This document shows, one piece after another, positions 1 through 8,493 of a DNA stretch of 64,000 bases. The DNA is from Rubrivivax gelatinosus IL144 (GTDB taxonomy: Bacteria; Pseudomonadota; Gammaproteobacteria; Burkholderiales; Burkholderiaceae_C). Position numbers and translations under genes: made by a program. Under the pieces are notes generated by a model. The model saw nothing but the letters and a program-made list of their open reading frames with translations, made no database searches and was not told the origin of the DNA. The DNA lies in assembly GCF_000284255.1 (NCBI RefSeq), contig NC_017075.1, positions 2,418,001 to 2,482,000 on the forward strand, given 5' to 3'. The number at the start of each line of letters is the position of its first letter. Positions within the stretch are counted from its first letter, which is position 1.

Positions 1-77
1 GCGCCGTCGGAAGTCTGGGCGTGGGCCGTGGCGCAGGCGGCGGTCAGGATCAGGCTGGCAAGGAACTTCAGGGTCAT
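1..77 (-). CDS. secreted protein, N-terminal fragment (signal peptide)
   Basis: Only the first 25 codons lie in the window, and the gene runs off the left edge. The peptide begins MTLKFLASLILTAACATAHA and continues QTSDG. That is a classic Sec signal peptide: one basic residue, a hydrophobic core and an AHA-Q cleavage site. The mature protein is therefore exported to the periplasm or outer membrane, and nothing more can be said about its function. It is divergent from the helicase gene, with about 110 bp between the two starts. Confidence 0.7.
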   Translation of the reverse strand, partial: MTLKFLASLILTAACATAHAQTSDG

Positions 78-190
78 GGCCGCGATGATCGCCGCAGCAC
101 GATGCCCCGTCGTCGCGCGGCGTCAACGGCGGCTTGAGGAAGAATCGCGCCCCCTGCAGCGTGCCGCCGGCGCGCCTGCCGCCTTCGACC

Positions 191-2203
191 ATGACGCTAG
201 CCGAGATCCGCGCCGCGCTGGCCGCCGAACAGGCCGCCACGCCGTCCTATTACGACTTCAAGGTCGAGCGCCTGGAGCGCGACGGCGCGCTGTGGCGCGT
301 CACGCTCGAAGCCGGCTACGTCTACGCCGAGGGCCAGCGGCCGGGCGCGGCCTCGGCCCAGGCGCTGCTCGACGAGAGCCTGGACGGCGCCTCGGCCTGG
401 TGGGGCGAGCCGCACAAGGGCGGCGCCGCGGTGCTGGCGGTCGTCGTCGAGGACGACCAGCTGATCCTGCAGAACGCCAGCGGCCCGCCACCGGGGCCGG
501 GGCGGCTGATCCGCGTCTACCCGCCGCGTTTCCTCGACGCGCTGGTCGCCGCCTGGGACGATGGCGACTGGGCGGCGCGCGCACTGGCCGCCGAGGCGGC
601 GCTGGCCCGGCCGGCCGAGACCGCCGCGCCGGCGCTGACCGGCGCGCCGTTCCGCTGGCTGCGCAGCGCGCAACGTCAGGCGCTGGCGCTGCCGCGCTGG
701 ACCAGCAGCTTCCTCTGGGGCCCGCCGGGCACCGGCAAGACGACGACGCTGGGCGTGCTGCTGGCCGAGACGCTGGACGCCGAGCCCGAGGCGCGTGTGC
801 TGCTGCTGTCGACGACCAACCAGGCCGTCGACCTGGCCACCGTCGCCGTCGACAAGGCGCTGGAGAAGGGCCGGCGCGAACGCTGGCGCGAGGCCGTGCG
901 CCGCCTCGGCTCGCGCTTCAACCCGGCGCTGTACGCCGGCCGCGAGCACCTGATCCCCAACGCCGATCGCGTGCTGCTCGCGCGCCTGGCACGCGCCGAG
1001 TCCGAGCGCCCGTCGGCGCGCGACCTGGAAGCGCTGGAGGCCTGGAGCCGGCGTGTCGCCGAACTGCGCGCCGAGCTGCGTGCGGCCTCGCTGGCGGTGC
1101 TGCGCGCCAGCCGGCTGGCGGCGATGACGACGGCGCGCGCCGTCGCGACGCTGAATACGCTGCGCGAACTGGCCGACGGCGCCGCGCCGCCTTTCGACCT
1201 GATCGTCTTCGACGAAGCCAGCCAGGTGCCGCTGGCGCAGGCGCTGGCGCTGATGCCGCTGGGACAGCGCTGCCTGTTCGCCGGCGACCCGAGCCAGCTC
1301 TCGCCGGTGCAGCGGGCGCCCGAGCGCGAGGCGCGGCGCTGGCTGGGGCGCTCGGCGTTCGCGGCGATGCCGCGCCGTGCGCCCTCGGTCGTGCTGCTGG
1401 ACGAGCAGTCGCGCATGGCCGCGCCGATCGGCGCGCTGGTCGGCGACCTCTATTACGACGGCGCGCTGCGTGTCGCCGCCGACGCCGAGGCTTCGCCCGG
1501 CTGGCTCGCGGCGCGGCGGCGGGTGCTGGGCCCTGCCGCCGAGGACGTGCACGTGCACGTCGAGCCGGTGGCGCGCGACGGCGCCTGGTCGGCCGCCTGG
1601 CGCGGCCCGGTGCGCCCCGAGTCGGCCGACGCGATCGCGGCGCTGGTCGCCGACGTGCTGGCCGGCGGCAGCTGGCAGGCGCACGAGATCGTCGTGCTGA
1701 CGCCGTTTCGCGCCCAGCGTGCGCTGATCCGGCAACGGCTGGAGGCCGCCGGGGTCGACGGCGTGCGCGTCAGCACCGTGCACCGCGCCCAGGGCAGCGA
1801 AGCCGCGGCGGTGCTCTTCGACCCGGCCGACGGCAGCCAGCCCTTTCTGCAGACCGAGGAGGCGGCGCGCCTGGTCAACGTCGCGCTGAGCCGCGCCCAG
1901 GCCAAGGTGCTGCTGTGGCTGTCGCCGGCCGACCGCGCCAACCCGCTGCTGGCGCCCATCGTGCGCCGGCTGCGCCTGGCCGGCGATACACGTGAGGCGC
2001 TGGACCTGCTCGAGCTGGCGCGCGCGCCGGACTTCCCGGCCAACACCGCCGGACGGCGTGTGCGCGCCGGGCGCCACGTCGGCGAGGTGCTGCGCGTCGC
2101 GCCCGACGGCAGCCGTTTCTGGCTGGTCAACGAACGCAGCGGCGCCGAGCAGGAGATCGACGCCGGGTTCTGGCGCGCCAAGGCGCGTGCCGCCGGGCGC
2201 TGA
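191..2203 (+). CDS. superfamily 1 DNA/RNA helicase-like AAA protein
   Basis: A protein of about 670 residues of the Upf1/Dna2-like SF1 class, predicted to use ATP to translocate on nucleic acid. Visible motifs are Walker A GPPGTGKTT (177-185), Walker B IVFDEASQ, motif III GDPSQLSPV, a motif V-like STVHRAQGSEA, and motif VI VNVALSRAQAK near residue 575. The first 160 residues are a family-specific N-terminal domain I do not recognise. I start at the ATG giving MTLAEIRAAL because the upstream in-frame extension is basic and low in complexity. There is no nuclease domain or nuclease neighbour. It stands alone, tail to tail with the alcohol dehydrogenase (6 bp between stops). The helicase class is sure; the biological role is unknown. 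Confidence 0.88.
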   Translation: MTLAEIRAALAAEQAATPSYYDFKVERLERDGALWRVTLEAGYVYAEGQRPGAASAQALLDESLDGASAWWGEPHKGGAAVLAVVVEDDQLILQNASGPPPGPGRLIRVYPPRFLDALVAAWDDGDWAARALAAEAALARPAETAAPALTGAPFRWLRSAQRQALALPRWTSSFLWGPPGTGKTTTLGVLLAETLDAEPEARVLLLSTTNQAVDLATVAVDKALEKGRRERWREAVRRLGSRFNPALYAGREHLIPNADRVLLARLARAESERPSARDLEALEAWSRRVAELRAELRAASLAVLRASRLAAMTTARAVATLNTLRELADGAAPPFDLIVFDEASQVPLAQALALMPLGQRCLFAGDPSQLSPVQRAPEREARRWLGRSAFAAMPRRAPSVVLLDEQSRMAAPIGALVGDLYYDGALRVAADAEASPGWLAARRRVLGPAAEDVHVHVEPVARDGAWSAAWRGPVRPESADAIAALVADVLAGGSWQAHEIVVLTPFRAQRALIRQRLEAAGVDGVRVSTVHRAQGSEAAAVLFDPADGSQPFLQTEEAARLVNVALSRAQAKVLLWLSPADRANPLLAPIVRRLRLAGDTREALDLLELARAPDFPANTAGRRVRAGRHVGEVLRVAPDGSRFWLVNERSGAEQEIDAGFWRAKARAAGR

Positions 2204-2209
2204 GCGCCG

Positions 2210-3259
2210 TCAGGCGAGCGTCGCCATGTCGACGACGAAGCGGTAGCGCACGTCGCTCTTCAGCATGCGCTCGTAGGCCGTGTTGATCTCGTCCATGCGG
2301 ATCGTCTCGGTGTCGCTGACGATGCCGTGCTGGGCGCAGAAGTCCAGCATCTGCTGCGTCTCGCGGATGCCTCCGATCAGCGAGCCGCCCAGGCGCCGGC
2401 GCTTGAAGATCAGCGCGAAGACGTCGGGCGAGGGGTGGCGCTCGGCCGGCGCGCCGACCAGGGTCATCGTGCCGTCGCGCTTGAGCAGCGCCAGGAAGGC
2501 GTCGAGGTCGTGCGGCGCGGCCACGGTGTTGAGGATGAAGTCCAGCCGGCCGGCCTGGCGCGCCATCTGCGCCGGGTCCCTGGAGACGACGACCTCGTCG
2601 GCGCCCAGGCGCTTGCCGTCCTCGATCTTTTCGGGCGAGGTGGTGAACAGCACGACGTGCGCGCCCAGCGCGTGCGCGAGCTTGACCCCCATGTGGCCCA
2701 GGCCGCCGAGGCCGACGATGCCGACCTTCTTGCCCGGCCCGGCCTCCCACTGGCGCAGCGGCGACCAGGTCGTGATGCCGGCGCACAGCAGCGGCGCGAC
2801 GCCGGCCAGCTGCGACTCGGGGTGGCAGATGCGCAGCACGAAGGACTGCTTGACGACGATGCTCTGCGAGTAGCCGCCGAAGGTGTTCTCGCCGCCGAAG
2901 ACCGGGCCGTTGTAGGTGCCGGTGAAGCCGTTGTCGCAGTACTGTTCCTCGCCTTCGGCGCACGACGGGCAGTGGCCGCAGCTGTCGACCATGCAGCCGA
3001 CGCCGGCCAGGTCGCCGACCTTGAACTTCGTCACCGCCGAACCGACGGCCGTGACGCGGCCGACGATCTCGTGGCCCGGCACCGAGGGGTAGAGCGTGTT
3101 CTTCCACTCGTTGCGCGCGGTGTGCAGGTCCGAATGGCAGACGCCGCACCAGAGGATGCGGATCTGCACGTCCTCGGGGCCGGGTTCGCGGCGTTCGATC
3201 GTGAAGGGGCCGAGCGGGCTCTGCGCGTCCTGCGCGGCGTAGGCCTGGATCGTGGGCAT
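2210..3259 (-). CDS. zinc-dependent NAD(P) alcohol dehydrogenase (YahK/CAD-like)
   Basis: A medium-chain dehydrogenase/reductase of 349 residues, probably a broad-range aldehyde reductase/alcohol dehydrogenase of the cinnamyl-alcohol-dehydrogenase/YahK group. Catalytic zinc ligands are Cys41 (in CGVCHSD), His63 (GHE) and a later Cys in LLCAGITTW. The structural zinc lobe has four cysteines at 94, 97, 100 and 108. The Rossmann loop is GLGGLGHMG. I chose the start at MPTIQAYAAQ because AGGAG lies 6-7 bases upstream and alignment of the family begins there. It is a single-gene unit facing away from the DUF2242 lipoprotein. The physiological substrate cannot be read from sequence. Confidence 0.9.
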   Translation of the reverse strand: MPTIQAYAAQDAQSPLGPFTIERREPGPEDVQIRILWCGVCHSDLHTARNEWKNTLYPSVPGHEIVGRVTAVGSAVTKFKVGDLAGVGCMVDSCGHCPSCAEGEEQYCDNGFTGTYNGPVFGGENTFGGYSQSIVVKQSFVLRICHPESQLAGVAPLLCAGITTWSPLRQWEAGPGKKVGIVGLGGLGHMGVKLAHALGAHVVLFTTSPEKIEDGKRLGADEVVVSRDPAQMARQAGRLDFILNTVAAPHDLDAFLALLKRDGTMTLVGAPAERHPSPDVFALIFKRRRLGGSLIGGIRETQQMLDFCAQHGIVSDTETIRMDEINTAYERMLKSDVRYRFVVDMATLA

Positions 3260-3401
3260 GGCGACTCCTGGTGGGCGGGTGGGGCGGATGGATGAGGCCA
3301 CGAACGCTGGGGCCGTCACGCGGCGCTCTTACGATAGCGGGCGCGGCGATTTCGTGTCCGGCCCGGGACAACCGATCGTCGCCCGGGGACGTTTGATCAC
3401 G

Positions 3402-4061
3402 ATGACCATGTTTTTGCCGCTGCCGGCCCGCCGTCGGGCCGGAGCCCTCGCCCTGTTGCTGGCCGCAGCCGTCGTCGCCGGCTGCAGCACGCCGAACAAG
3501 ATCGCCGTCTCGGTCTACCAGAACGAGCACTTCAAGCCCGACGAGACCTTCTCGCGCCAGTTCGAGGCCGACGCGCCGACGACCTGCGAAGCCTCGCGTC
3601 TGGCGCTGCTGAGCCAGGGCTACGTCGTGACCTCCGCGACGCCGGAACTGGTGGTCGGCAACAAGCACTTCCAGCCCGACGGCGACATCCACGTGCAGAT
3701 CACCTTCACCGTGACCTGCGCGCCCGACCCCTTCGACAAGACCTCGACGACGGCCTTCGTCAACGCGGTGCAGGACCGCTACGCGCTGAAGAAGGCCTCG
3801 TCCTCGGCCAGCGTCGGCCTGCCGGTGGGCTCGCTGTCGATCCCGCTGTCGGCGTCCGACGATTCGCTGGTCAAGGTCGGCAGCATGACGATCCCGGCCG
3901 GCAGCTTCTACGACCGCTTCTTCGCCCTGGTGCAGCGCTATGTGCGCAGCCGGGTCTGCGGTGGCGAGGAACGCTGTGCGGCCACCGAAGCGGCTGCGGT
4001 GGAAGCGGCGCGCATCGAGGCGGCCAAGGCCGCCGCGGCGGCTGCGGCGGCAACGCCCTGA
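3402..4061 (+). CDS. DUF2242 family lipoprotein
   Basis: A 219-residue predicted lipoprotein. An arginine-rich n-region and hydrophobic core lead to the lipobox V-A-G-C, with the lipidated Cys at 28. The mature part (NKIAVSVYQNEHFKPDETF onward) matches my recollection of DUF2242 proteins of betaproteobacteria, whose function is unknown. The C-terminus is an alanine-rich helix (AAAAAAAATP). ATG at 3402 is used; an ATG two codons later is equally possible. The gene ends 22 bp before the OmpR-type regulator, so they may be co-transcribed, but no functional link is evident. Confidence 0.8.
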   Translation: MTMFLPLPARRRAGALALLLAAAVVAGCSTPNKIAVSVYQNEHFKPDETFSRQFEADAPTTCEASRLALLSQGYVVTSATPELVVGNKHFQPDGDIHVQITFTVTCAPDPFDKTSTTAFVNAVQDRYALKKASSSASVGLPVGSLSIPLSASDDSLVKVGSMTIPAGSFYDRFFALVQRYVRSRVCGGEERCAATEAAAVEAARIEAAKAAAAAAAATP

Positions 4062-4083
4062 GTCGGTTGCCGGCCCAGGAGCC

Positions 4084-4779
4084 ATGACCCGCCTGCTGAT
4101 CATCGAAGACAACCCCGAGCTGGTCGCCAACCTCTACGCGTTCTTCGAGCCGCTGGGTTATGTGCTGGACGACGCGCGCGACGGCCTCACCGGCCTGCGC
4201 ATGGCGACGCAGAACGTCTACGACGCCGTCCTTCTCGACCTGATGCTGCCGCGGCTGGACGGCATGACGCTGTGCCGCCGGCTGCGCGAAGAGTTCCAGA
4301 ATCCCGTTCCGGTGCTGATGCTGACCGCACGCGACCCGGTCGAAGACCGCGTCGAGGGTTTTGCGCTGGGCGCCGACGACTATCTCGTCAAACCTTTTTC
4401 GCTGAAGGAACTGGACGCGCGCATCAAGGCCCTGGTGCGCCGTGCGCAAGGGCGCCAGGTGCAGGGCACGCTGGTCTGGGAGGATCTGCGGGTGGAGACC
4501 CGTGCGCCGCAGGCCTCGCGCCAGGGCCGGCCCCTCGCGCTGACGCCGACCACGCACAAGCTGCTGCTGAGCCTGGTGCGTGCCGCGCCCGATGTCGTCA
4601 AGAAACAGGAGCTGGAATACCTGCTGTGGGGCGACCAGCCACCCGAAAGCGGCGCCTTGCGCACCCACGTCCACGACTTGCGGCAGCAGCTTGACAAGAA
4701 CTTCACGAGCCCGCTGATAGAAACCGTGCACGGCGTCGGCTGGCGCCTGAACAAGCCTCCCCGGCCGGCGGAGGAATGA
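4084..4779 (+). CDS. OmpR/PmrA-type response regulator
   Basis: A 231-residue response regulator. The receiver domain (1-115) has the acidic pair in IIEDN, phospho-acceptor Asp52 in LLDLMLP, and the conserved Lys in VKPF. The winged-helix DNA-binding domain (about 125-228) ends in the family's typical ETVHGVGWRL signature. The start at MTRLLIIEDN is the first codon of the receiver fold. A sensor kinase follows after 26 bp, and the pair converges on eptA. Because a CTTGAC-N5-CTTGAC repeat lies upstream of eptA, I infer a PmrA-like regulator of lipid A modification. The signal sensed is not determined. Confidence 0.9.
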   Translation: MTRLLIIEDNPELVANLYAFFEPLGYVLDDARDGLTGLRMATQNVYDAVLLDLMLPRLDGMTLCRRLREEFQNPVPVLMLTARDPVEDRVEGFALGADDYLVKPFSLKELDARIKALVRRAQGRQVQGTLVWEDLRVETRAPQASRQGRPLALTPTTHKLLLSLVRAAPDVVKKQELEYLLWGDQPPESGALRTHVHDLRQQLDKNFTSPLIETVHGVGWRLNKPPRPAEE

Positions 4780-4805
4780 TCGGCTGGACAACGGGAGGCA
4801 GCACC

Positions 4806-6038
4806 ATGGGATTCGGTTTGCGCGCGATGACGCTGCGCACGCGCATCACCGTGTCCTTCGTGGCGCTGATGGTGGCCGCGATGGCTTTCGTCGTCGCGGC
4901 GGAGCAGCTGGACTACGACGAGTTGCGGGCCTACGTGATCTCCGAGAGCCTGCACGACGAGGTTCGGCGGCTGCAGGCGGAGATCGCCCGCGGCGGTGCG
5001 CCCGCCATGCCGGCGGGCAGCGAGTTCTACGACGAGCAGACCGTGCCGCAAGGGCTGCGCCCGTATGCGCCGGGTTATCACGCGCTGCCCAAACCCGGCG
5101 ACGGGCACCTGCAGGTATTCGAGCTCGGCGGCCGGCGCTACTACCTGCTGCAGGACGGCGAGCATTACGCCTATCTCGAGCACGTCATCGATGCCTACGC
5201 GGCGCTGGTGATCCTGGCGTGCATCCTGGGTGCCTTCTGGATCGGACGCAAAACCTCGGCGCGGGTCATCGCGCCGATCACGCGGCTGGCCGAGGCGGTG
5301 CAGAACAAGCAGAAACCTCTGCCGTTCCAGGAGGCCAGCGACGAAATCGGCGTGCTGGCGCGTGCTTTTGCCCGCCACAGCGACGAGCTCGAGCAGTTCC
5401 TGCAGCGTGAACGCTGTTTCGCCGGGGATGCCAGCCACGAGTTGCGCACGCCGCTGGCGATCATCGGCGGTGCCGCCGAAACCCTGGTGCACCAGTTGCC
5501 CGCCGACAGTCATCTGACGGCGAGCGCCGAGCGCATCGTGCGCACGGTGCAGGAGATGCAACGCCAGCTGGCCTGCCTGCTGCTGCTGTCGCGCGACCCT
5601 CAAACCCTGGCCAGAACCGAAGTGCCGCTGCGTCCGCTGATCGAAGAATGCATGGCGCGCTGCCAACCCTGGCTGGCGAACAAACCGGTGCTGCTGGTCG
5701 TCGACGCACCGGCCGAAACCCGTGTCGACACCCACGCCGAACTCGCCCGCAGCGTGATCTGGAACCTGCTGCGCAACGCCTGCCAGTACACCGACGAAGG
5801 CGAGGTGCGCGTCACGCTGCAGGGCTCGAGGCTGGTCATCTCGGATACCGGGCCGGGCCTGCCGCCCACCCTCGATCCGCAGCAGTTCCGGCGCTTCACG
5901 CCGAGCGCGCGTCAGAGCGGCGAAGGGCTGGGCCTGTCGATCGTGCAGCGCATCGTCGAGCACCTGGGCTGGCAGATGCGGGTCGAGAGTTCGGCGCGGG
6001 GCTGCCGCTTCACGCTGTTGATGGCGGCGGCGGATTAG
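4806..6038 (+). CDS. membrane sensor histidine kinase (PmrB-like position)
   Basis: A 410-residue sensor. TM1 spans about 15-33, a roughly 95-residue periplasmic loop (35-128) carries many Glu/Asp residues, and TM2 spans about 130-148. A short HAMP-like linker follows, then the HisKA box DASHELRTPL with His211, then the ATPase domain with N box NLLRNACQYT, SDTGPGLP and GLGLSIV. I prefer ATG 4806 (GGGAGG seven bases upstream) over ATG 4776, whose GGAGG sits only one base away. It is the partner of the upstream response regulator. The acidic periplasmic loop would suit cation or peptide sensing as in PmrB/PhoQ-type kinases, which is inference only. Confidence 0.9.
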   Translation: MGFGLRAMTLRTRITVSFVALMVAAMAFVVAAEQLDYDELRAYVISESLHDEVRRLQAEIARGGAPAMPAGSEFYDEQTVPQGLRPYAPGYHALPKPGDGHLQVFELGGRRYYLLQDGEHYAYLEHVIDAYAALVILACILGAFWIGRKTSARVIAPITRLAEAVQNKQKPLPFQEASDEIGVLARAFARHSDELEQFLQRERCFAGDASHELRTPLAIIGGAAETLVHQLPADSHLTASAERIVRTVQEMQRQLACLLLLSRDPQTLARTEVPLRPLIEECMARCQPWLANKPVLLVVDAPAETRVDTHAELARSVIWNLLRNACQYTDEGEVRVTLQGSRLVISDTGPGLPPTLDPQQFRRFTPSARQSGEGLGLSIVQRIVEHLGWQMRVESSARGCRFTLLMAAAD

Positions 6039-7696
6039 GTCGCCGGCGCCGTTTCGCGGCAGGCGGCAAAAAGGTCCAGATCACGCTGGTAGACCTTGGT
6101 TTTCACGCCGAACAGCCCGAGCACCGAGTGGTACAGGTTGTCGTGGCTGTAGGCTTTTTCGCTCGCGTTGGCGCGCAGGCAGGCCAGGCCCAGGCGGGCA
6201 TTGCGCGCGAACTCCGGCGAGAACCACATCAGCATCGGCACCTGGGTCTGTTCCTTGGGTGCGATGAGGTAGGGCGTGCCGTGCAGATACATGCCGCGCT
6301 CGCCCAGCGATTCACCGTGGTCGGAGACGTAGACCAGCGCCACGTCGCGCTCGGCTGAATAGCTCTGCAGCAGCTCGATGGTCTTGCCGAGCATGCTGTC
6401 GGTGTAGACCAGGGTGTTGTCGTAGGTGTTGACCAGCGCTTCGTTGCTGCACTTCTGGATCTGGTTGCTGTCGCAGGTCGGGCTGAAGACCCTGGCCTGC
6501 GGCGGATAACGCTCGAAGTAGGTCGGGCCGTGGCTGCCGATCTGGTGCAGCACGATCAGCGCGTCGCCCGGCATCGCGGTGATGCGTTCGTCGAGCCGGT
6601 GCAGCAGAACCTCGTCATAGCAGGTCCCGTCCTGGTTGAGGCACGAGCCGGCGACCTTCAGCGCCGGCATGTCCTCGCTGGGCACACGCTCGCACTGGCC
6701 TTTGCAGCCGCCGTTGTTGTTGTTGCGCCAGAGGATGTCCAGGCCGGTGCGCTGCAGCACGTCGAGCAGGTTTTCCTCGGTGGCCGCACGCACCTCGTCG
6801 TAGTCCGCGCGCGGCAGACGCGAGAACATGCAGGGCAGCGAAACCGCCGTCGCCGTGCCGCAGGACGCTACGTTGCGAAAGCTGATGACGTCTCCGCGTT
6901 GCGCCAGCAGGGGGTTTGTCGCCCGGTGATAACCGTTGAGCTGGAAGTTCTGCGCGCGCGCGGTTTCGCCGACGACGAGGATCACCAGTTTGGGCCGTGC
7001 GCCGGCCGCCGGCGCAGCACGCGTCGCGTCTTCGGCCACCGTGCGCAGCGGCTGGGATTTCGCGCTGAACTGGCGCTTCAGGTAACCGTGGGTGCTGCGC
7101 ACGAAGTTCAGCGGCAGCACCTGGTCCTTGATCTGTCGGTTGTTGCGCAGCAGCGAGGCGTAGTCCTTGTAGAACACCAGCGTCACGGCGGCCAGCACGG
7201 CCAGCGTCACGAAGGCGTTGGCCAGCCACTGCATCGCCACCTGGCGCGCCCGCCCGTCCTGCTGCACACGCAGCGCCAGCAGCGCGCCGGCCGGCAACAC
7301 GCCGAGCAGGAGGATCGTCAGCATCAGCGGCGCCGACAGATACGAACCGAGCTCGGCCTGGTTCGTCTCGAAGACGTTCTGGACCATGCTGCGGTCGATC
7401 AGCACCTGGTACTCGAACATGAAGTACTGGCAGGCCGCGGCGATGACGACGAGCAGCGCCAGCAGCGGCTTGCGCAGATACGGCAGCGCCACGACCGGCG
7501 CCAGCAGCAGGTTCAGCAGGCAGAAGAGAAAGACCGGCAGGCTGATCGCGAAGAGCAGGCCGTGCAGGCCGGCGATCTCGACCTTGGGCCCCAGCGAGTG
7601 CCACAGCACGAGGTTGCCGAAGCTGGCGAAGAAGAGCGCGGCGACCCAGCCCAGTTGCACCGGATTGAGCCGCAGGGACAGCAGACGTCGAAGCAC
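6035..7696 (-). CDS. eptA: lipid A phosphoethanolamine transferase
   Basis: A 553-residue inner-membrane enzyme that transfers phosphoethanolamine from phosphatidylethanolamine to lipid A, lowering surface charge and polymyxin binding. Five TM segments fill about the first 200 residues. The periplasmic alkaline-phosphatase-fold domain starts with the metal-site motif VVGETARAQNF. The nucleophile Thr lies in SCGTATAVSLPCMFS, with metal ligands in VYVSDHGESLGE and the disulfide cysteines of the EptA/MCR class (NGGCKGQCE). Length matches EptA. The start is GTG at 7696, since the next Met would remove TM segments. The stop overlaps the sensor kinase stop by 4 bp, tail to tail. Confidence 0.93.
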   Translation of the reverse strand: MLRRLLSLRLNPVQLGWVAALFFASFGNLVLWHSLGPKVEIAGLHGLLFAISLPVFLFCLLNLLLAPVVALPYLRKPLLALLVVIAAACQYFMFEYQVLIDRSMVQNVFETNQAELGSYLSAPLMLTILLLGVLPAGALLALRVQQDGRARQVAMQWLANAFVTLAVLAAVTLVFYKDYASLLRNNRQIKDQVLPLNFVRSTHGYLKRQFSAKSQPLRTVAEDATRAAPAAGARPKLVILVVGETARAQNFQLNGYHRATNPLLAQRGDVISFRNVASCGTATAVSLPCMFSRLPRADYDEVRAATEENLLDVLQRTGLDILWRNNNNGGCKGQCERVPSEDMPALKVAGSCLNQDGTCYDEVLLHRLDERITAMPGDALIVLHQIGSHGPTYFERYPPQARVFSPTCDSNQIQKCSNEALVNTYDNTLVYTDSMLGKTIELLQSYSAERDVALVYVSDHGESLGERGMYLHGTPYLIAPKEQTQVPMLMWFSPEFARNARLGLACLRANASEKAYSHDNLYHSVLGLFGVKTKVYQRDLDLFAACRETAPAT

Positions 7697-7740
7697 GTGA
7701 TTCGCGGGAGCGGAAAGCCGCGCAGTGTCGTGAAGCGTCT

Positions 7741-7757
7741 GTCAAGAAGTCGTCAAG
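7741..7757 (-). promoter_or_regulatory. PmrA-box-like direct repeat upstream of eptA
   Basis: Read on the minus strand the site is CTTGAC, five bases, CTTGAC: a perfect hexamer direct repeat with 11-bp periodicity, 45 bp upstream of the eptA GTG. PmrA/OmpR-family dimers bind such tandem half-sites (the enterobacterial PmrA box is CTTAAG/CTTAAT-N5-CTTAAG, from memory). The distal copy contains TTGACA, a good -35 hexamer, but the -10 is poor, which suits an activator-dependent promoter. The regulator's gene pair is immediately beyond eptA. Confidence 0.6.
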
Positions 7758-7872
7758 AGCGTGCTCGAGCGCTCGCCGGGTGGTCGCCCGGCCCCTGCGA
7801 GCACGCCGCGGCCGCGCCCGGGGGAATTGACGGCAATAACGAAATAAACGCCATAAAAACCACGGCGGCAAT

Positions 7873-7889
7873 TTGACTTGATGCAAGTC
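7873..7889 (+). promoter_or_regulatory. FNR/CRP-like palindrome ahead of the small gene and citrate cluster
   Basis: The sequence TTGACTTGATGCAAGTC contains a perfect inverted repeat, GACTTG-ATG-CAAGTC, and reads as a degenerate FNR-type site (TTGAC-N4-TGCAA). A -10-like TAACTT lies at 7908-7913, which would put the palindrome near -39, the class II activator position. The 50 bp before it (7825-7872) are strikingly AT-rich for this chromosome (AATAACGAAATAAACG and similar) and could bind CitB, whose known targets are AT-rich. The rest of 7758-8003 shows no gene. Confidence 0.4.
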
Positions 7890-8003
7890 CGGCGGCACTT
7901 CGGACGGTAACTTAGGCGCACTTTCCGATTCGCCCTGAGCCCGCCGGTGAACGTCACGGAAAAAGCCGACAGCGGCGGGCCGATAACCGATCCGGAGGAC
8001 ATC

Positions 8004-8195
8004 ATGGAAGTTCTCGAAGTTATTCCCAGCAAAACCCTCAAGCAAACCCGCGAAAACCGCGCGGACGAAACCCGGGCGAGCGTCGCCGCCGCGCCCCGAG
8101 CGCCGGCCGAGCGCGCCTTCCTCGAGCGCCTGCTGCTCGACGACGAGGCCCGGGAAGCGGAGCTCGAGCACGTCGCCGTGCTCGGCTACAACTGA
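8004..8195 (+). CDS. small hypothetical protein, 63 residues
   Basis: I do not recognise this protein. It runs from MEVLEVIPSK to EHVAVLGYN, is strongly charged (about one third Glu, Asp, Arg and Lys), has no signal peptide, membrane segment or cysteine, and looks helical in its second half (AERAFLERLLLDDEAREAELE). Support for coding comes from a clean GGAGG six bases before the ATG, an FNR-like promoter element about 120 bp upstream, and biased third positions. It lies between eptA and the citrate transporter, 332 bp before the latter. It could be a small regulatory or modification-substrate peptide; nothing in view decides. Confidence 0.55.
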   Translation: MEVLEVIPSKTLKQTRENRADETRASVAAAPRAPAERAFLERLLLDDEAREAELEHVAVLGYN

Positions 8196-8402
8196 CCCTC
8201 ATCCCGAAGGCCAGCCCGCACACCCTGACGCCGAGGGTCGTCAGCACCGCCAGAACCTCCTCCTGAGCCACGCCGCCTGAAGGCGGCCGGGGGCATCCCT
8301 GCGTCACCAGGCGCCGAACCTGCGGGTTCGGCAGCGCCTAGGCGGCGCTCGCCCCGAAAACGGCGTGGGAGACGGCGGTGGACGCTCCTCCGAATATCAA
8401 AG

Positions 8403-8418
8403 TTCTCGTTCACGAGAA
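8403..8418. promoter_or_regulatory. perfect 7-bp-arm palindrome, candidate operator of the citrate cluster
   Basis: TTCTCGT-TC-ACGAGAA is a perfect inverted repeat of 7-bp arms around 2 bases, located 110 bp before the transporter start codon. Its short spacer and symmetry look like a dimeric repressor or activator site rather than an RNA hairpin. No regulator is assigned. Confidence 0.4.
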
Positions 8419-8475
8419 ACCCCGTCCGGCGCGCCCGAGATAAGCAACAGGGCGCCGGAGAAATAGACAGACTCC

Positions 8476-8493
8476 CCCCGACATATGCCGGGG
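8476..8493. promoter_or_regulatory. near-perfect 18-bp palindrome in the transporter leader
   Basis: CCCCGACATATGCCGGGG is symmetric except for one position pair and lies 35 bp before the transporter ATG. It may be a protein-binding site or an mRNA stem close to the ribosome-binding region (CCCAACGGAGCG). No U-run follows, so it is not a terminator. Confidence 0.35.

Noticed and set aside
191..2203. SF1 helicase as part of an anti-phage defence system.
   Set aside because: It is alone, with no nuclease, methylase or other defence gene nearby, and the neighbours are housekeeping genes.
4776..4805. ATG 4776, overlapping the response regulator stop, as the start of the sensor kinase.
   Set aside because: Its GGAGG is only one base away, while ATG 4806 has GGGAGG at ideal spacing and begins right before TM1.
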